From Hyphomicrobium sp. 12-62-95 (lineage in GTDB: Bacteria; Pseudomonadota; Alphaproteobacteria; Rhizobiales; Hyphomicrobiaceae): a stretch of DNA of 64,000 bases. The notes under the pieces were generated by a model. The model was not told the DNA's origin and searched no databases. It worked only from the letters and a program-made list of their open reading frames with translations. A program made the translations under genes and the position numbers. This document shows, piece after piece, positions 24,491 to 33,202 of the stretch; within the stretch, counting starts at the first letter, position 1, and each line of letters begins with the position of its first letter. The stretch covers positions 62,001 through 126,000 of the forward strand of contig NCCZ01000002.1 of the NCBI GenBank assembly GCA_002279935.1, written 5' to 3'.

Positions 24491-25569
24491 GGCTTGCCTA
24501 CATTCTTCGCGGCTGAAATCAGAATGTCATCGCTTGCGCGCGCGTCGTAAAAGAGCCAGTCGACCGCGTTTGCCGTTGTCGTCAGCGTCGGCGCGGCTTT
24601 GCCGACGAATGAATATGCGCTGCCGAAAGACAAAGTGCGCCCGCCTGTCGCGTCTTGGATGACGCGAAGACGACCTTTTTTGCCGATCACGACGTTGGTC
24701 GGGTTGGCCAGTGTCCGGTTGCCTGCGAGCGTCACGCGCAAATCGAAAGCCGTGGCCATATCCCAGGCAATCGTCGCGGCGTCCGTCAGCGGCACTTCCG
24801 CCATGGCATCGGCTAACGCCTTCGACGTTACGGCCTTCGTGTCGTCGGTTGCGGTTCTCAGGTCTGCCCCGGTGCCCTTCGGCACGGTGATTGTTCGCGT
24901 CTCCGTAAGGTCGCCGCCGCCTTGCGCTAGGCCCGACGTTGCGACCTGGCGGGTTGCCGGCACGGCGCCGATGCTTTCGGGTGTCGTGCCGTGCGGATTG
25001 GCATCAGCGGCGTGCGCCGCGAGCGCGTCGCTGAGATCGGTCGCCGCCTCTGATAGCGCCGAAATCAGCGACCCTTGCGCATCGTGATCGTCGTTTAGCT
25101 TGTCAAAAATCTCGGCCAAAGCAGCTTGCACGGTCGTCGCCGTGAGGCCGGAGATACCCGCAACCGTGACGCCCGTCGCCGGCAAGCTATTGCTTTCGAG
25201 AATGTCGTCGAGCTGCGCTTGAACCGCAGCGACTTGCATATTTATGTCGTTCAGTTGGTTGATTGCCGCGACGACTGTCGCCACGGCATCGTCGGCGTCC
25301 TCCTGCGCGGCATTAACTTGGATCAATAGGTTTTGTTGCGCAGCGGAAACCGTGGAATTCAGCTCCGCGACGATCGTCGCGAGCTGCTGCTGCACGGCCG
25401 TTAGGCCACGCTCGACGAGCGCATCCTTTGCAGCACTATAGCCGGCCGTGACCGTTTCAATCGAGCCGAAACGCGTCTCCAGAAACGCAATAAACGCATT
25501 CCAGAAAGTTTGATCGAGCACCGTATCATCACGGGCCACAAATCGCGTCAGCCTTGCTTTTTCGGTCAC
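24487..25569 (-). CDS. Tail fibre protein with coiled coil
   Basis: A 360-aa protein: an N-terminal attachment part (MTEKARLTRFVARDDTVLDQTFWNAFIAFLE), a long coiled coil (about residues 45-185, AVQQQLATIVAELNSTVSAAQ...), a linker with HAADANPHGTTPESIGAV typical of phage fibres, and a beta-rich C-terminal tip (TIAWDMATAFDLRVTLAGNRTL...). Likely a trimeric fibre on the baseplate. Confidence 0.8.
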   Translation of the reverse strand: MTEKARLTRFVARDDTVLDQTFWNAFIAFLETRFGSIETVTAGYSAAKDALVERGLTAVQQQLATIVAELNSTVSAAQQNLLIQVNAAQEDADDAVATVVAAINQLNDINMQVAAVQAQLDDILESNSLPATGVTVAGISGLTATTVQAALAEIFDKLNDDHDAQGSLISALSEAATDLSDALAAHAADANPHGTTPESIGAVPATRQVATSGLAQGGGDLTETRTITVPKGTGADLRTATDDTKAVTSKALADAMAEVPLTDAATIAWDMATAFDLRVTLAGNRTLANPTNVVIGKKGRLRVIQDATGGRTLSFGSAYSFVGKAAPTLTTTANAVDWLFYDARASDDILISAAKNVGKP

Positions 25570-25584
25570 GGCCTTGCCCTATGA

Positions 25585-25776
25585 TTACAGTTTGCGCGCT
25601 TGCTTCACGGAGCCGGCCGGCAGTGTGTCGACGACGCTTTTCTGCAAGTGATGCGTGTCGCGCGCCAGTAGCTTCAAGTCACCCTCGCGCACGTCGCGCG
25701 CGAGGGTGACTTCGTAAACGTCATCAGCCTCCGGCGCCGGCGACGGCGCCGGCGACGACTTAGGTGCTTTCGCCAT
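25585..25776 (-). CDS. Small phage protein, 63 aa
   Basis: A short protein with a Pro/Ala/Ser-rich start (APKSSPAPSPAPEADD) and a basic end (SVKQARKL). It is placed between two fibre/baseplate genes with normal spacing. No family recognised; possible virion accessory. Confidence 0.5.
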   Translation of the reverse strand: MAKAPKSSPAPSPAPEADDVYEVTLARDVREGDLKLLARDTHHLQKSVVDTLPAGSVKQARKL

Positions 25777-25793
25777 TAAAACCCCCTGTTAAG

Positions 25794-28058
25794 TTACGGC
25801 TTCGAAACGTGAATGCGTTCGGCGATCACGAACGTATCGAGGGCGCTTGTCGTCGTGCCCTGCACGTCGATCTTAAACGTCGACATGGGCGTCGTGAGCT
25901 GCGTCGCGGTATAGGTTGCGACGTGCTCTTTGATGCCGTTTCCGAGATCGCGCACGGTCGTCGACGCCGGCGCCACAAGCCCCGCGCCGAGGTCGACCTT
26001 GATCGCGAGCGTATGGTTTGACGAGTTGAAACCCATCGTGCGAACGATCACGTCGAGCTTTTGCGTCGGTGACGCGAGCGTTTGCGTCTTGGAGATATGC
26101 CGCAGAGCTGTGCGCGGGCGCGACACCTCGACGATCGACCCGGAAAGCTGCACCCCTGGCATGACGTCAGAGGTGCCGACAAAGACGCCGCGAAGCTGCA
26201 GAAGCGACGGCAAGCCGGCGAGCACGGGCTCGGTCATTTCCTTGAGCGTGTGCCATTGCCCGTCGGGCGTCTGCACTTCCCAATGAAATTCAGTCGCGGC
26301 GGGGATCACAATGTCGGCATTGATGTCAATGTCGGTGATCCCGCCCGAAAGCGTCAACGGCGTAAACGGAACCTCGATTCGCGGCGAGCGGAACTTGGCA
26401 AAATTCAAGCCGAAACGGAGGTCTTTCGTTAGGTCGCCCTGATAGAAAGCGCCGTCCGTCGAGTAGAACAGCGTGCCCTCTGAATAGCTGCTGCCCTCCA
26501 CAGTTGCGACGTAGTGATCGCCCGGCGACGTGATCACGAGCGCATAGCGCTTGCCTGCCTCGAGGTAGGTCGCGGGAATCGGAACATTCGTCACGACGTC
26601 GGTGCCGGCCTTAATGTCGGCGACGGCAAGCGTCGTGCGCGCGATCAGCGCCTCGACGTTCGGACGCCCGGCCGTCACTTCGCAAACGGCAATGTCGACG
26701 TTGCCCGTCGCCGCCTTGCGGGTGAAATAGAGGTCGAGCGACGTCATCCACCCGTTTTGCGAATTGAGGAACGTCTGCGCGATCTGCGAACCGGCGACGT
26801 TGTGCTCGGTCGTGATCTTGTCCCAGTAGGTGATATAAACCGTGTCATACCACCAGCCGCCGTAACGGTAGGGCCAATAGTAGTTGTACGGCCAGGGAGA
26901 AAGGTAGGCCGCAGCAAGAGGCGACCACGGGTCGCCGGGGCGATAGTAGGCCCAATAAACGGCATCGTATCTGTAGATATAAGACGAATAGGCGGGATAC
27001 CAGTAGTTGTAATAATAGCCCCACCGCCAGCGCTGGCGCGCCACCGTCTTTTGAACCATGGAATGCGTCTGATACTGATACTGAGACACCGAAAGCTCGG
27101 CCGCGCGCTCGCCGGTGTAGAGGCGGCGGCTTTCATCATGGGCCGGCAGAACGAAATTGTTGCTCACCTTGATGTTGGCGGCGAGCGGGTTGAAAACGGC
27201 GAGTTGGGTCTGATTCTGCGCGTCCTTTGAGAAGCGCACGCCCTCCTCGATCCGCGCCAAATAATTGAGGTCGGTTTTAAGGCTTTCGGCGTCGTCGAAA
27301 AAGCGATCGGCGCCGTAGTCGGAATAATCGTCGGGAAGGTCAGAAATTTCCTTCAATCGCGCGACGTCGCTCATAAGCGCCGTGAGGTTTGCCTGGCCGC
27401 CTTGCTGCGTGATCAGGCTTGCAAGCGCGGAAATATCCGACCCGATGGTGTCGAACCGCTGGCCAGAGGTCGTCCGCCAATTTTCAAGTGAGCTGATGCG
27501 AACATGGTTGCCGTACACGCTCGGCAGATAATTCGACACCTCCATTTCGATCGCCTCGACGCCGGCCGGCGTAAGCGTAACCCACGCAATGACGAGGAGC
27601 GTGCTATCGACGACGGGACGCGTCGGCGTCGGCTGCTCGACGCCGTCGATCGTGCCAATGTTGGCAAAGCGGCGCTGGCGCATGGTGACAGAGCGCGGCT
27701 CCGTCACGTTGTTTTCGGGATCGAGGAGATAATCGCGCGTCTGCACGTCATCCTCGTTCTCACTGCCGTAACCCGTGATTGCGATAATCCGCTTCGTGGC
27801 AAGCGGCAGCTTGGAAATAAGCTGCATCACGATCGCGTCGTCGCGCGCATAGGTCATGCCGGCCTTGTAGAGACGGCCAGGCGTCAGCGTGATTTCAGCC
27901 GCGCCGGAGATGGAAACCGCGAACCCCGTAAACTTAAAATTCGGGTCGATCCCATCCGCGACCACGTGATCGATCCGCTCGGTTGTCCAGTCCTGAATGT
28001 TGTTGTAATCCGACGCCTGCAGCTCGTGATCGTTGCGGATGATGACTTGCTTTTCCAT
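25794..28058 (-). CDS. Large phage structural protein (DUF4815-like) with aromatic-rich insert
   Basis: A 754-aa protein. The N-terminal region (MEKQVIIRNDHELQASDYNNIQDW...ITLTPGRLYKAGMTY) resembles DUF4815 phage baseplate/fibre proteins. A remarkable stretch at about residues 337-414 is packed with Tyr, Trp and Pro (for example RWRWGYYYNYWYPAYSSYIY and WPYNYYWPYRYGGWWYD). The C-terminal third is beta-rich. It lies between gpI and the fibres, so it probably links baseplate to fibres or forms a side fibre (inference). Confidence 0.75.
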   Translation of the reverse strand: MEKQVIIRNDHELQASDYNNIQDWTTERIDHVVADGIDPNFKFTGFAVSISGAAEITLTPGRLYKAGMTYARDDAIVMQLISKLPLATKRIIAITGYGSENEDDVQTRDYLLDPENNVTEPRSVTMRQRRFANIGTIDGVEQPTPTRPVVDSTLLVIAWVTLTPAGVEAIEMEVSNYLPSVYGNHVRISSLENWRTTSGQRFDTIGSDISALASLITQQGGQANLTALMSDVARLKEISDLPDDYSDYGADRFFDDAESLKTDLNYLARIEEGVRFSKDAQNQTQLAVFNPLAANIKVSNNFVLPAHDESRRLYTGERAAELSVSQYQYQTHSMVQKTVARQRWRWGYYYNYWYPAYSSYIYRYDAVYWAYYRPGDPWSPLAAAYLSPWPYNYYWPYRYGGWWYDTVYITYWDKITTEHNVAGSQIAQTFLNSQNGWMTSLDLYFTRKAATGNVDIAVCEVTAGRPNVEALIARTTLAVADIKAGTDVVTNVPIPATYLEAGKRYALVITSPGDHYVATVEGSSYSEGTLFYSTDGAFYQGDLTKDLRFGLNFAKFRSPRIEVPFTPLTLSGGITDIDINADIVIPAATEFHWEVQTPDGQWHTLKEMTEPVLAGLPSLLQLRGVFVGTSDVMPGVQLSGSIVEVSRPRTALRHISKTQTLASPTQKLDVIVRTMGFNSSNHTLAIKVDLGAGLVAPASTTVRDLGNGIKEHVATYTATQLTTPMSTFKIDVQGTTTSALDTFVIAERIHVSKP

Positions 28059-28071
28059 TTACTTCGCCTTC

Positions 28072-29340
28072 TCAATTTGCGGCTGATACGGTGCTAGAGA
28101 ACGTGCGCGAGCCGTCGAGCGGGATGCCGCCGAGGAACGTCTGTTTGCGCGTTGTGCTTGTGTTGATCAGAACTTTATCGCGATAGGCCTTCGACGAGAC
28201 GACGGCCCGCTTGACGTTTTCATACATCGTCTGATCAGCGACCCGCGGGAACATTCCGACGGCGCCGCCGGCGAAATTAGCGCTTTTCGGCTTTTTGCCC
28301 CGCACCTCGATTGTCAACTCGGCCCTGAATGGATCAATGCCAAGACGCTGATGGCCAGCAAAAACGCGCGCTTTCCTCGCCTTGTCGGCTCGCGCCTCGT
28401 CGTGCAAATAAAGAACGTCATAGAGGCGGAAACCGGACGTCGTGTCGGGCAAATAGGCCCGACTGAGACATTGGCCGGGGAACACTGACCCGAACTGCTT
28501 AACGCCACGCTCGGCGACCGTTCTCGACTGCAGGTCGATAACCCTTTGACCAGGCGTCGCGCTGCGCAAGAGTCGGAACGCCGTCAAATCCTCTTGCGCC
28601 CGCTCGGCGTTGATCGTGAAAAACCGCACGGCCGCAGTCGACTTGACCGGGTGCAGCTTTCTAAGCATCGCGTTGGGATAGGCGGCCCGGGCCGGCTTGC
28701 GCCCCGGCAGTTGAATGCGCTGCCGGTCGATTTCGGTCTGAAAGGTGATCTGCTTTTCTTCACCGCTCGCGAGCGGATGCGAGCCCTTATCCCATAGGAA
28801 AAACTGCGATCCGGTGCGCAAGTAGGCATCCGACAAGCGCGGCATGTGATAGCCGACAAAATTCGCACGCCGCGGGAACTGCCCGCGCACCTTTGCCGGC
28901 GCCCGATCGCGGAACTTGTAAATGCGAACCTGGCGAAACCGCTCGAGGTATGCCAAATGTTCGGCTGGCGTCACGATCCGGCCGGCAAAGGCCTTGATCG
29001 GCGGGCGCACTACGCGCACCACCCGGCCGCCGACGATCTCGACGTGCCGGCGCACGCCCTCGAGCGTGCCTTTCAGCCGGTGCAGATCGACCCACTGACG
29101 AATGACGCCGCGCTTTTTCTCGATCGGCCAATTTTCATCCCAAACGTCGATCGAAAAGGACCACGCCAGCCAAGGGATATGCGTTTCGGGGCACGTGTCC
29201 CACCGCCAGAGGTCGCGGATCGGCACCGGAATGTCGAGCACGCGCGACTCGAGCGCCAGATCGAGGCCGATTTCGAGCGGCGTCGCGTTCTCGCGCGGCA
29301 GAATGTGCCCCATGATAGCGGCGGCGGTTTCGGGCATCAT
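28072..29340 (-). CDS. Baseplate/tail protein I (P2 gpI-like)
   Basis: A 422-aa protein whose first about 170 residues match P2 gpI (LLWRW-type motif DLWRWDTCPETHIPWLAWSFSIDVWDENW, then KRGVIRQWVDLHRLKGTLEGVRR). P2 gpI is about 176 aa, so this one has a long C-terminal extension of roughly 250 residues, probably a receptor- or wedge-associated domain. Confidence 0.88.
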   Translation of the reverse strand: MMPETAAAIMGHILPRENATPLEIGLDLALESRVLDIPVPIRDLWRWDTCPETHIPWLAWSFSIDVWDENWPIEKKRGVIRQWVDLHRLKGTLEGVRRHVEIVGGRVVRVVRPPIKAFAGRIVTPAEHLAYLERFRQVRIYKFRDRAPAKVRGQFPRRANFVGYHMPRLSDAYLRTGSQFFLWDKGSHPLASGEEKQITFQTEIDRQRIQLPGRKPARAAYPNAMLRKLHPVKSTAAVRFFTINAERAQEDLTAFRLLRSATPGQRVIDLQSRTVAERGVKQFGSVFPGQCLSRAYLPDTTSGFRLYDVLYLHDEARADKARKARVFAGHQRLGIDPFRAELTIEVRGKKPKSANFAGGAVGMFPRVADQTMYENVKRAVVSSKAYRDKVLINTSTTRKQTFLGGIPLDGSRTFSSTVSAAN

Positions 29341-29344
29341 GGCG

Positions 29345-30256
29345 TTAGCTCGCGGCCGTAGCTGTCACAGTAACGGCCGACGCGTAGGCGGCGGCGCGAT
29401 CGGATGGCGTAAGGTCGACGAGCGGCGACGTCACGGTGACGCGCTCGACGCCGGCGACGTGTGCCGCGGCCGATATGGCCGAAACGTGCACGGCCACGCC
29501 TGGCGCGTGCCGGGTCGCCAGGTAGGACCGCACGCGAGCCTCGGCGGTCGTGCGCACGAGATTGAGGTCGGGGCCGGCGGCAACCTCGAGCGCCAGGTCG
29601 ACCGAAAACGGAATGATCTGTGGCGCCAAAACCTGCACCATGTCAGTCAACGGCCGCACGCTATCGCCGGCCAGGCGCAAGCGCACCCGCGCCAGCAAAT
29701 CATCGGACGGCGTCCCGTTGCCGGCGGCGACAAGCGGGAAAATATGCACGGCGCCAGGCGTCGGCCGATCGATCCCGACGGCCCGGATCGACGCGTCGAC
29801 GGCCATTGTGTGAAAGATATAGGCCCCGCGGGCGCCGGCAGTCGAAAAGGCCTCCGGCGCGAGCTGAATGCGGGTGCGCAGCCGATTGTCGCTTTCATAC
29901 ACCGCCGGCGCGTTGGCCGTTGCAGCCGTCACGAGCATGCGCGTTACGCCGTAGTAGTGCCCCAAAGCCTCGAGGTCGGTGCCAGTCGCAAACGCCAGCA
30001 TGACCGCGCGGGCGGCATCGTTGACGCGTTGATAGTGGATGGTCTGGCGATAAGCGCCGGATTCGATCAGTTTCGTGATCAGCTCGCCCTCGATCGCGAG
30101 CGTCGCCTCGAGCACGTCGGCGATTTCCGGGTCGATCGACCGAACGCGCGCGACGACGTCGGCTTTGCGCTGCGCGACGAGGGCCGCGAAATCGGGAAGC
30201 TGCACAACCGCCGGCGACGGCAGCCCCGACAAATCTATCGCGGTGAACCGGGTCAT
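29345..30256 (-). CDS. Baseplate assembly protein J (P2 gpJ-like)
   Basis: A 303-aa wedge protein with the gpJ pattern: FAALVAQRKADVVARVRSIDPE, YRQTIHYQRVNDAARAVMLAFATGTDLEALGHYYGVTR, and a C-terminal APGVAVHVSAISAAAHVAGVERVTVTSP. It builds the baseplate edge between W and I. Confidence 0.94.
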   Translation of the reverse strand: MTRFTAIDLSGLPSPAVVQLPDFAALVAQRKADVVARVRSIDPEIADVLEATLAIEGELITKLIESGAYRQTIHYQRVNDAARAVMLAFATGTDLEALGHYYGVTRMLVTAATANAPAVYESDNRLRTRIQLAPEAFSTAGARGAYIFHTMAVDASIRAVGIDRPTPGAVHIFPLVAAGNGTPSDDLLARVRLRLAGDSVRPLTDMVQVLAPQIIPFSVDLALEVAAGPDLNLVRTTAEARVRSYLATRHAPGVAVHVSAISAAAHVAGVERVTVTSPLVDLTPSDRAAAYASAVTVTATAAS

Positions 30257-30263
30257 TCAGCCC

Positions 30264-30659
30264 TCACGTGATGGCGACAAAGGCGCCGAAAGTGCCATAA
30301 AACTGCGCCGTTCGGATGCCCTCGACGGTTCGGTCGCCAAGGTGGCCGCGCGGCATGTAATTGACGACCATTTCAAGCGCGACCTGGCCGTCGCGGTTCG
30401 CCTCGACGAATGCGATATTCGTCAGCTCGACGCGAGGCTCCCAAAGGGCGCACGCGGTCGCGACTGCAGAAAAGAACAGCATGAGTGACGCCTCATTCAT
30501 CGGGGCGTCGATCAGCTCCGGCATGGTCGAGCCGTACTCGCGCAACATGACGCGCGAGTGTAGCCGCGTCGTGAGTAGATCCTCGATCGAGCTAACGACA
30601 TGCTCCCAATCCGCCACCGGTTTGCCGGTGCGGCGGTTGATCCCGATCGAGTCCGCCAT
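30264..30659 (-). CDS. Baseplate protein W (gp25-like)
   Basis: A 131-aa protein of the GPW/gp25 family, a lysozyme-like fold in the baseplate wedge. The characteristic segment is WEHVVSSIEDLLTTRLHSRVMLREYGSTMPELIDAPMNE (the EYGS motif seen in gpW/gp25 proteins). Confidence 0.93.
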   Translation of the reverse strand: MADSIGINRRTGKPVADWEHVVSSIEDLLTTRLHSRVMLREYGSTMPELIDAPMNEASLMLFFSAVATACALWEPRVELTNIAFVEANRDGQVALEMVVNYMPRGHLGDRTVEGIRTAQFYGTFGAFVAIT

Positions 30660-30663
30660 TGCG

Positions 30664-30843
30664 TTACTCGGCGCCCTTTGACTTCGCCGGCGCCTTGGCC
30701 GGCTTGTCGACGAGCTTCATGCGGTGCAGATCGAATTTCACTTGCGCCGGCGCGAAGCGTGCCCGATCGCCGACGTTGTAGTGCCGGCCGAGGAAAAAGC
30801 CGGCCTCGGTGAATTCATATTCGAGCTTTTCGGTCGTGCTCAT
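30664..30843 (-). CDS. Small phage protein, 59 aa
   Basis: A short protein (MSTTEKLEYEFTEAGFFLGRHYNVG...) between the PAAR and W genes. The start at 30843 has GAGGAG upstream. The Lys/Ala/Pro-rich tail suggests a flexible end. Function unknown. Confidence 0.6.
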   Translation of the reverse strand: MSTTEKLEYEFTEAGFFLGRHYNVGDRARFAPAQVKFDLHRMKLVDKPAKAPAKSKGAE

Positions 30844-30856
30844 GGTCGTGCGCTCC

Positions 30857-31114
30857 TCAGTTTGCAAAATCATTAGGCGAGCCGTCGGTGATCACCGCGC
30901 CGCACGCCGTTGCGTCGCCGACGCGGGCGGCCCTTCGGCCGTTGACGTACACGTCGGGCGAACCCTCGACGATCGGATTAGGTCCGTGGATCGGGCAGCC
31001 GTACAGATCGCCGACCCGGGCGGCCGGGATGCTATTCCATTCGGTGTCTGGCGAGCCTTCAATGATCACGCCGCCATGGCTGCCGGGGTCGCCCTTGCGC
31101 GCAAGTTTTGGCAT
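30857..31114 (-). CDS. PAAR-domain tail-spike tip protein
   Basis: An 85-aa PAAR-repeat protein: two PAAR-type motifs (IPAARVGDLYGCPIHG and RRAARVGDATACGAVI) with Cys and His residues that could bind the metal ion found at the tip of the family. It sharpens the membrane-piercing spike made by gpV. Confidence 0.92.
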   Translation of the reverse strand: MPKLARKGDPGSHGGVIIEGSPDTEWNSIPAARVGDLYGCPIHGPNPIVEGSPDVYVNGRRAARVGDATACGAVITDGSPNDFAN

Positions 31115-31115
31115 G

Positions 31116-31547
31116 TCACGGATTCAGGTTGATGCGGGCGCTTTTGATATTCACCACGTCGCCCGTGAAATGAATTCGTGTGTCGCCGATGGTGATCACG
31201 CCCTCGCGGCCCTTGTCGTGCGGCCGGGCGTTTGCATTGGACGGCAGCGAATAGTCGATCACGGCGTCGGTTATGTCGCCCGACTCGCTCGTGATCTTGA
31301 CTTGCTCGCCGACCTCCGGCGGAAAGTGCGTTTTGATCGCGCCCATGGCCGGCTCTTTCCATGCGATCCAAGGCGACAAAACGGGCTTGCCGTCTTTATC
31401 CTCGTCGATCTTGACCCGCGCCAGGCCTTTCGCGGCGTCGACCTCGTGCACGGTGCCCGTGCGCGTGCGGTTCTCGAGCTTGCGCTCTAGCTCCTCAATC
31501 CGGTGCATTTGCTCGGCGACGATCCGCTCGAGAGAATTCGGCAGCAT
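31116..31547 (-). CDS. Baseplate spike protein V (P2 gpV-like)
   Basis: A 143-aa protein: an N-terminal helix, an OB-fold (TGTVHEVDAAKGLARVKI...PWIAWKEPAMGAIKTHFPPEVGEQV) and a short beta-helical end. P2 gpV is about 211 aa, so the beta-helix part is short here, with the PAAR protein completing the tip. Confidence 0.9.
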   Translation of the reverse strand: MLPNSLERIVAEQMHRIEELERKLENRTRTGTVHEVDAAKGLARVKIDEDKDGKPVLSPWIAWKEPAMGAIKTHFPPEVGEQVKITSESGDITDAVIDYSLPSNANARPHDKGREGVITIGDTRIHFTGDVVNIKSARINLNP

Positions 31548-31556
31548 GGCGGGCCC

Positions 31557-32285
31557 CTAAAATTCCGGCTCGGCATCCGTGATGCCAGCCGGCGGCAGCA
31601 ATCCGAGGGCGCGGCCGGCAGAGTTGCCGAGCGCGAATTCGGCGACGTCGCGCTGCCATCCGAACCAATCGCCAGCGTTGCCGGCAACCGCATCGCGGAA
31701 GGCCTGCGCCGTCTTGGCTGCGCCAGGCTCCGGCGAGGCCTCGAGGAGCGCGAGAAACGTGCCGAGCGTCGAGCCCGGGTTGATCTGCGCACCTGGCGCC
31801 GGATCGCCATAGAGCGCGAGCGTGATCTGCACTTGCCGGCCGGCGAAGCGAACACCCTCGCGCATCAGCGTGCCGCGAACGCTCTTGAAATCTGTCACTT
31901 TGCCGAAACGGGTGAAAAGGTCGCCCCACGGCGACGTCGGGTCGGATAAGGCTGCGCGCACCTGGCGCTCGATCATGCCGACGGAAAGCTCGAGCGACGC
32001 GTCGGTTTCCGGCTGCACGATTTCGGTTTCGGTGCTCGCCTCGAGCTGCATGCGCGCCGTCATGGCGATTTCGATCAAGATCGACTGAGACGACCCGGCA
32101 AAAAGACCGACGTCGCCGGCGTCGTCGGTCGTGCCGTCGTCGGTGTAAACCGAAATCACCGGGCGCGCCGCATTAACGGCCAGGTCCTCGATTGCCCCTT
32201 GCTCACTGTCGCGAACGTCGGCCCATGTGCGCCCGCGCAACGCGCGAACAACCGTCAGGCGCAAGGCTTCCCGCATGATCGACAT
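31557..32285 (-). CDS. Phage tail-completion-region protein, 242 aa
   Basis: A soluble protein (MSIMREALRLTVVRALRGRTWADVRDSEQ...) lying between the head-tail joining genes and gpV. The gene order of similar myoviruses would put a neck or tail-completion protein here. No motif gives its role, so the name is from position only. Confidence 0.6.
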   Translation of the reverse strand: MSIMREALRLTVVRALRGRTWADVRDSEQGAIEDLAVNAARPVISVYTDDGTTDDAGDVGLFAGSSQSILIEIAMTARMQLEASTETEIVQPETDASLELSVGMIERQVRAALSDPTSPWGDLFTRFGKVTDFKSVRGTLMREGVRFAGRQVQITLALYGDPAPGAQINPGSTLGTFLALLEASPEPGAAKTAQAFRDAVAGNAGDWFGWQRDVAEFALGNSAGRALGLLPPAGITDAEPEF

Positions 32286-32669
32286 TTAGCCGGCCGCCTT
32301 TCTGGCAAGCGTGAATCGCAGCCGATTGACGTCGACGTCGTCAACGCGAGAGACGCTAAACCGGGGCGCGCCTGGCCGCTGGCCGAGCTGCACGTCGTCA
32401 CCCTTGCGGATCACGCGGCCGGCGATCGCCGGCCGGTGAATTTCAAGCTCCCATTCTTCGTATGGAAGCCGCGCCAGCATTTGCCCGGCATCCGCCGACG
32501 ACGGGTCGACCTCATACACGAGCGCGACGACTTCGAACGGCAGCCGATCGGGATCAGCCGCCGCACCGAAATCGCCGGAGGCCTGCGGCGTGATCCGCAC
32601 GGCCTCGCCCATGAGGGCGTCGAACTTGTGTTCGATCCGATTGAGCGTCGACCAAAACGGCGACGTCAT
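32286..32669 (-). CDS. Putative head-tail joining protein, 127 aa
   Basis: A small beta-rich protein (WSTLNRIEHKFDALMGEAVRITPQ...) just after the capsid/neck genes. Its size and beta-rich end (RFSVSRVDDVDVNRLRFTLARKAAG) agree with lambda FII-like joining proteins, but identity is not proven. Confidence 0.58.
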   Translation of the reverse strand: MTSPFWSTLNRIEHKFDALMGEAVRITPQASGDFGAAADPDRLPFEVVALVYEVDPSSADAGQMLARLPYEEWELEIHRPAIAGRVIRKGDDVQLGQRPGAPRFSVSRVDDVDVNRLRFTLARKAAG

Positions 32670-32672
32670 GGT

Positions 32673-33113
32673 TTAGCGCTTGCCCTTGCCGGCCGGCTTT
32701 GCAGCCGGTGCCGGGGTTGCGGCCGGTGCCGGAGCTGCGACGACTTCCTCGTCGAGCGCAATTTCAGGCGGCAGCCCCGACGGCTCGCCGGCGACGCCCT
32801 CGAGCGCCTGCACGTCGTCGTCGGTCGCGGGCGGCAGCTCGTCGTCGGCATCACCCTCGCCGGCCTGATCGTCGCCAGCCTGCGCGGTCTGCGCGGCGAT
32901 CTCGGCCATCGCGTGATCGGCAAACGCGCGCAAAAACGCAAGATGATCCGCCGACAAAGATGCCTCGCCGCCGATCACTTCGGCCTTGCCCTCGGCCACA
33001 AACCGCAGCGCGGTTTCATCCGGCAGCTCGCCATTCCAGCCGATCGGAAAGGCCTGAACCGCACCCGATGGCAGCTTGCGCTCGCACCCGTCGCCCGTGA
33101 TTTTGATTTCCAT
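32673..33113 (-). CDS. Phage protein with Ala/Pro-rich tail, 146 aa
   Basis: The first about 45 residues form a small beta domain (MEIKITGDGCERKLPSGAVQAF); the rest is acidic and then Ala/Pro/Lys-rich (APAPAATPAPAAKPAGKGKR). The flexible tail suggests a connector or accessory. Function unknown. Confidence 0.58.
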   Translation of the reverse strand: MEIKITGDGCERKLPSGAVQAFPIGWNGELPDETALRFVAEGKAEVIGGEASLSADHLAFLRAFADHAMAEIAAQTAQAGDDQAGEGDADDELPPATDDDVQALEGVAGEPSGLPPEIALDEEVVAAPAPAATPAPAAKPAGKGKR

Positions 33114-33149
33114 TGCAGTCCCCTTTTTGATTAACGGTGCCCAACCAAA

Positions 33150-33174
33150 GGCCCGGGGTTTAGAGCCCCGGGCC
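33150..33174 (-). terminator. Hairpin after the major capsid gene
   Basis: Perfect inverted repeat GGCCCGGGG (33150-33158) and CCCCGGGCC (33166-33174), followed on the minus strand by TTTGG. It probably reduces transcription of genes after the highly expressed capsid gene. Confidence 0.58.
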
Positions 33175-33202
33175 CTTCATTTGAAACCGTGCAGCGGCCT
33201 AA

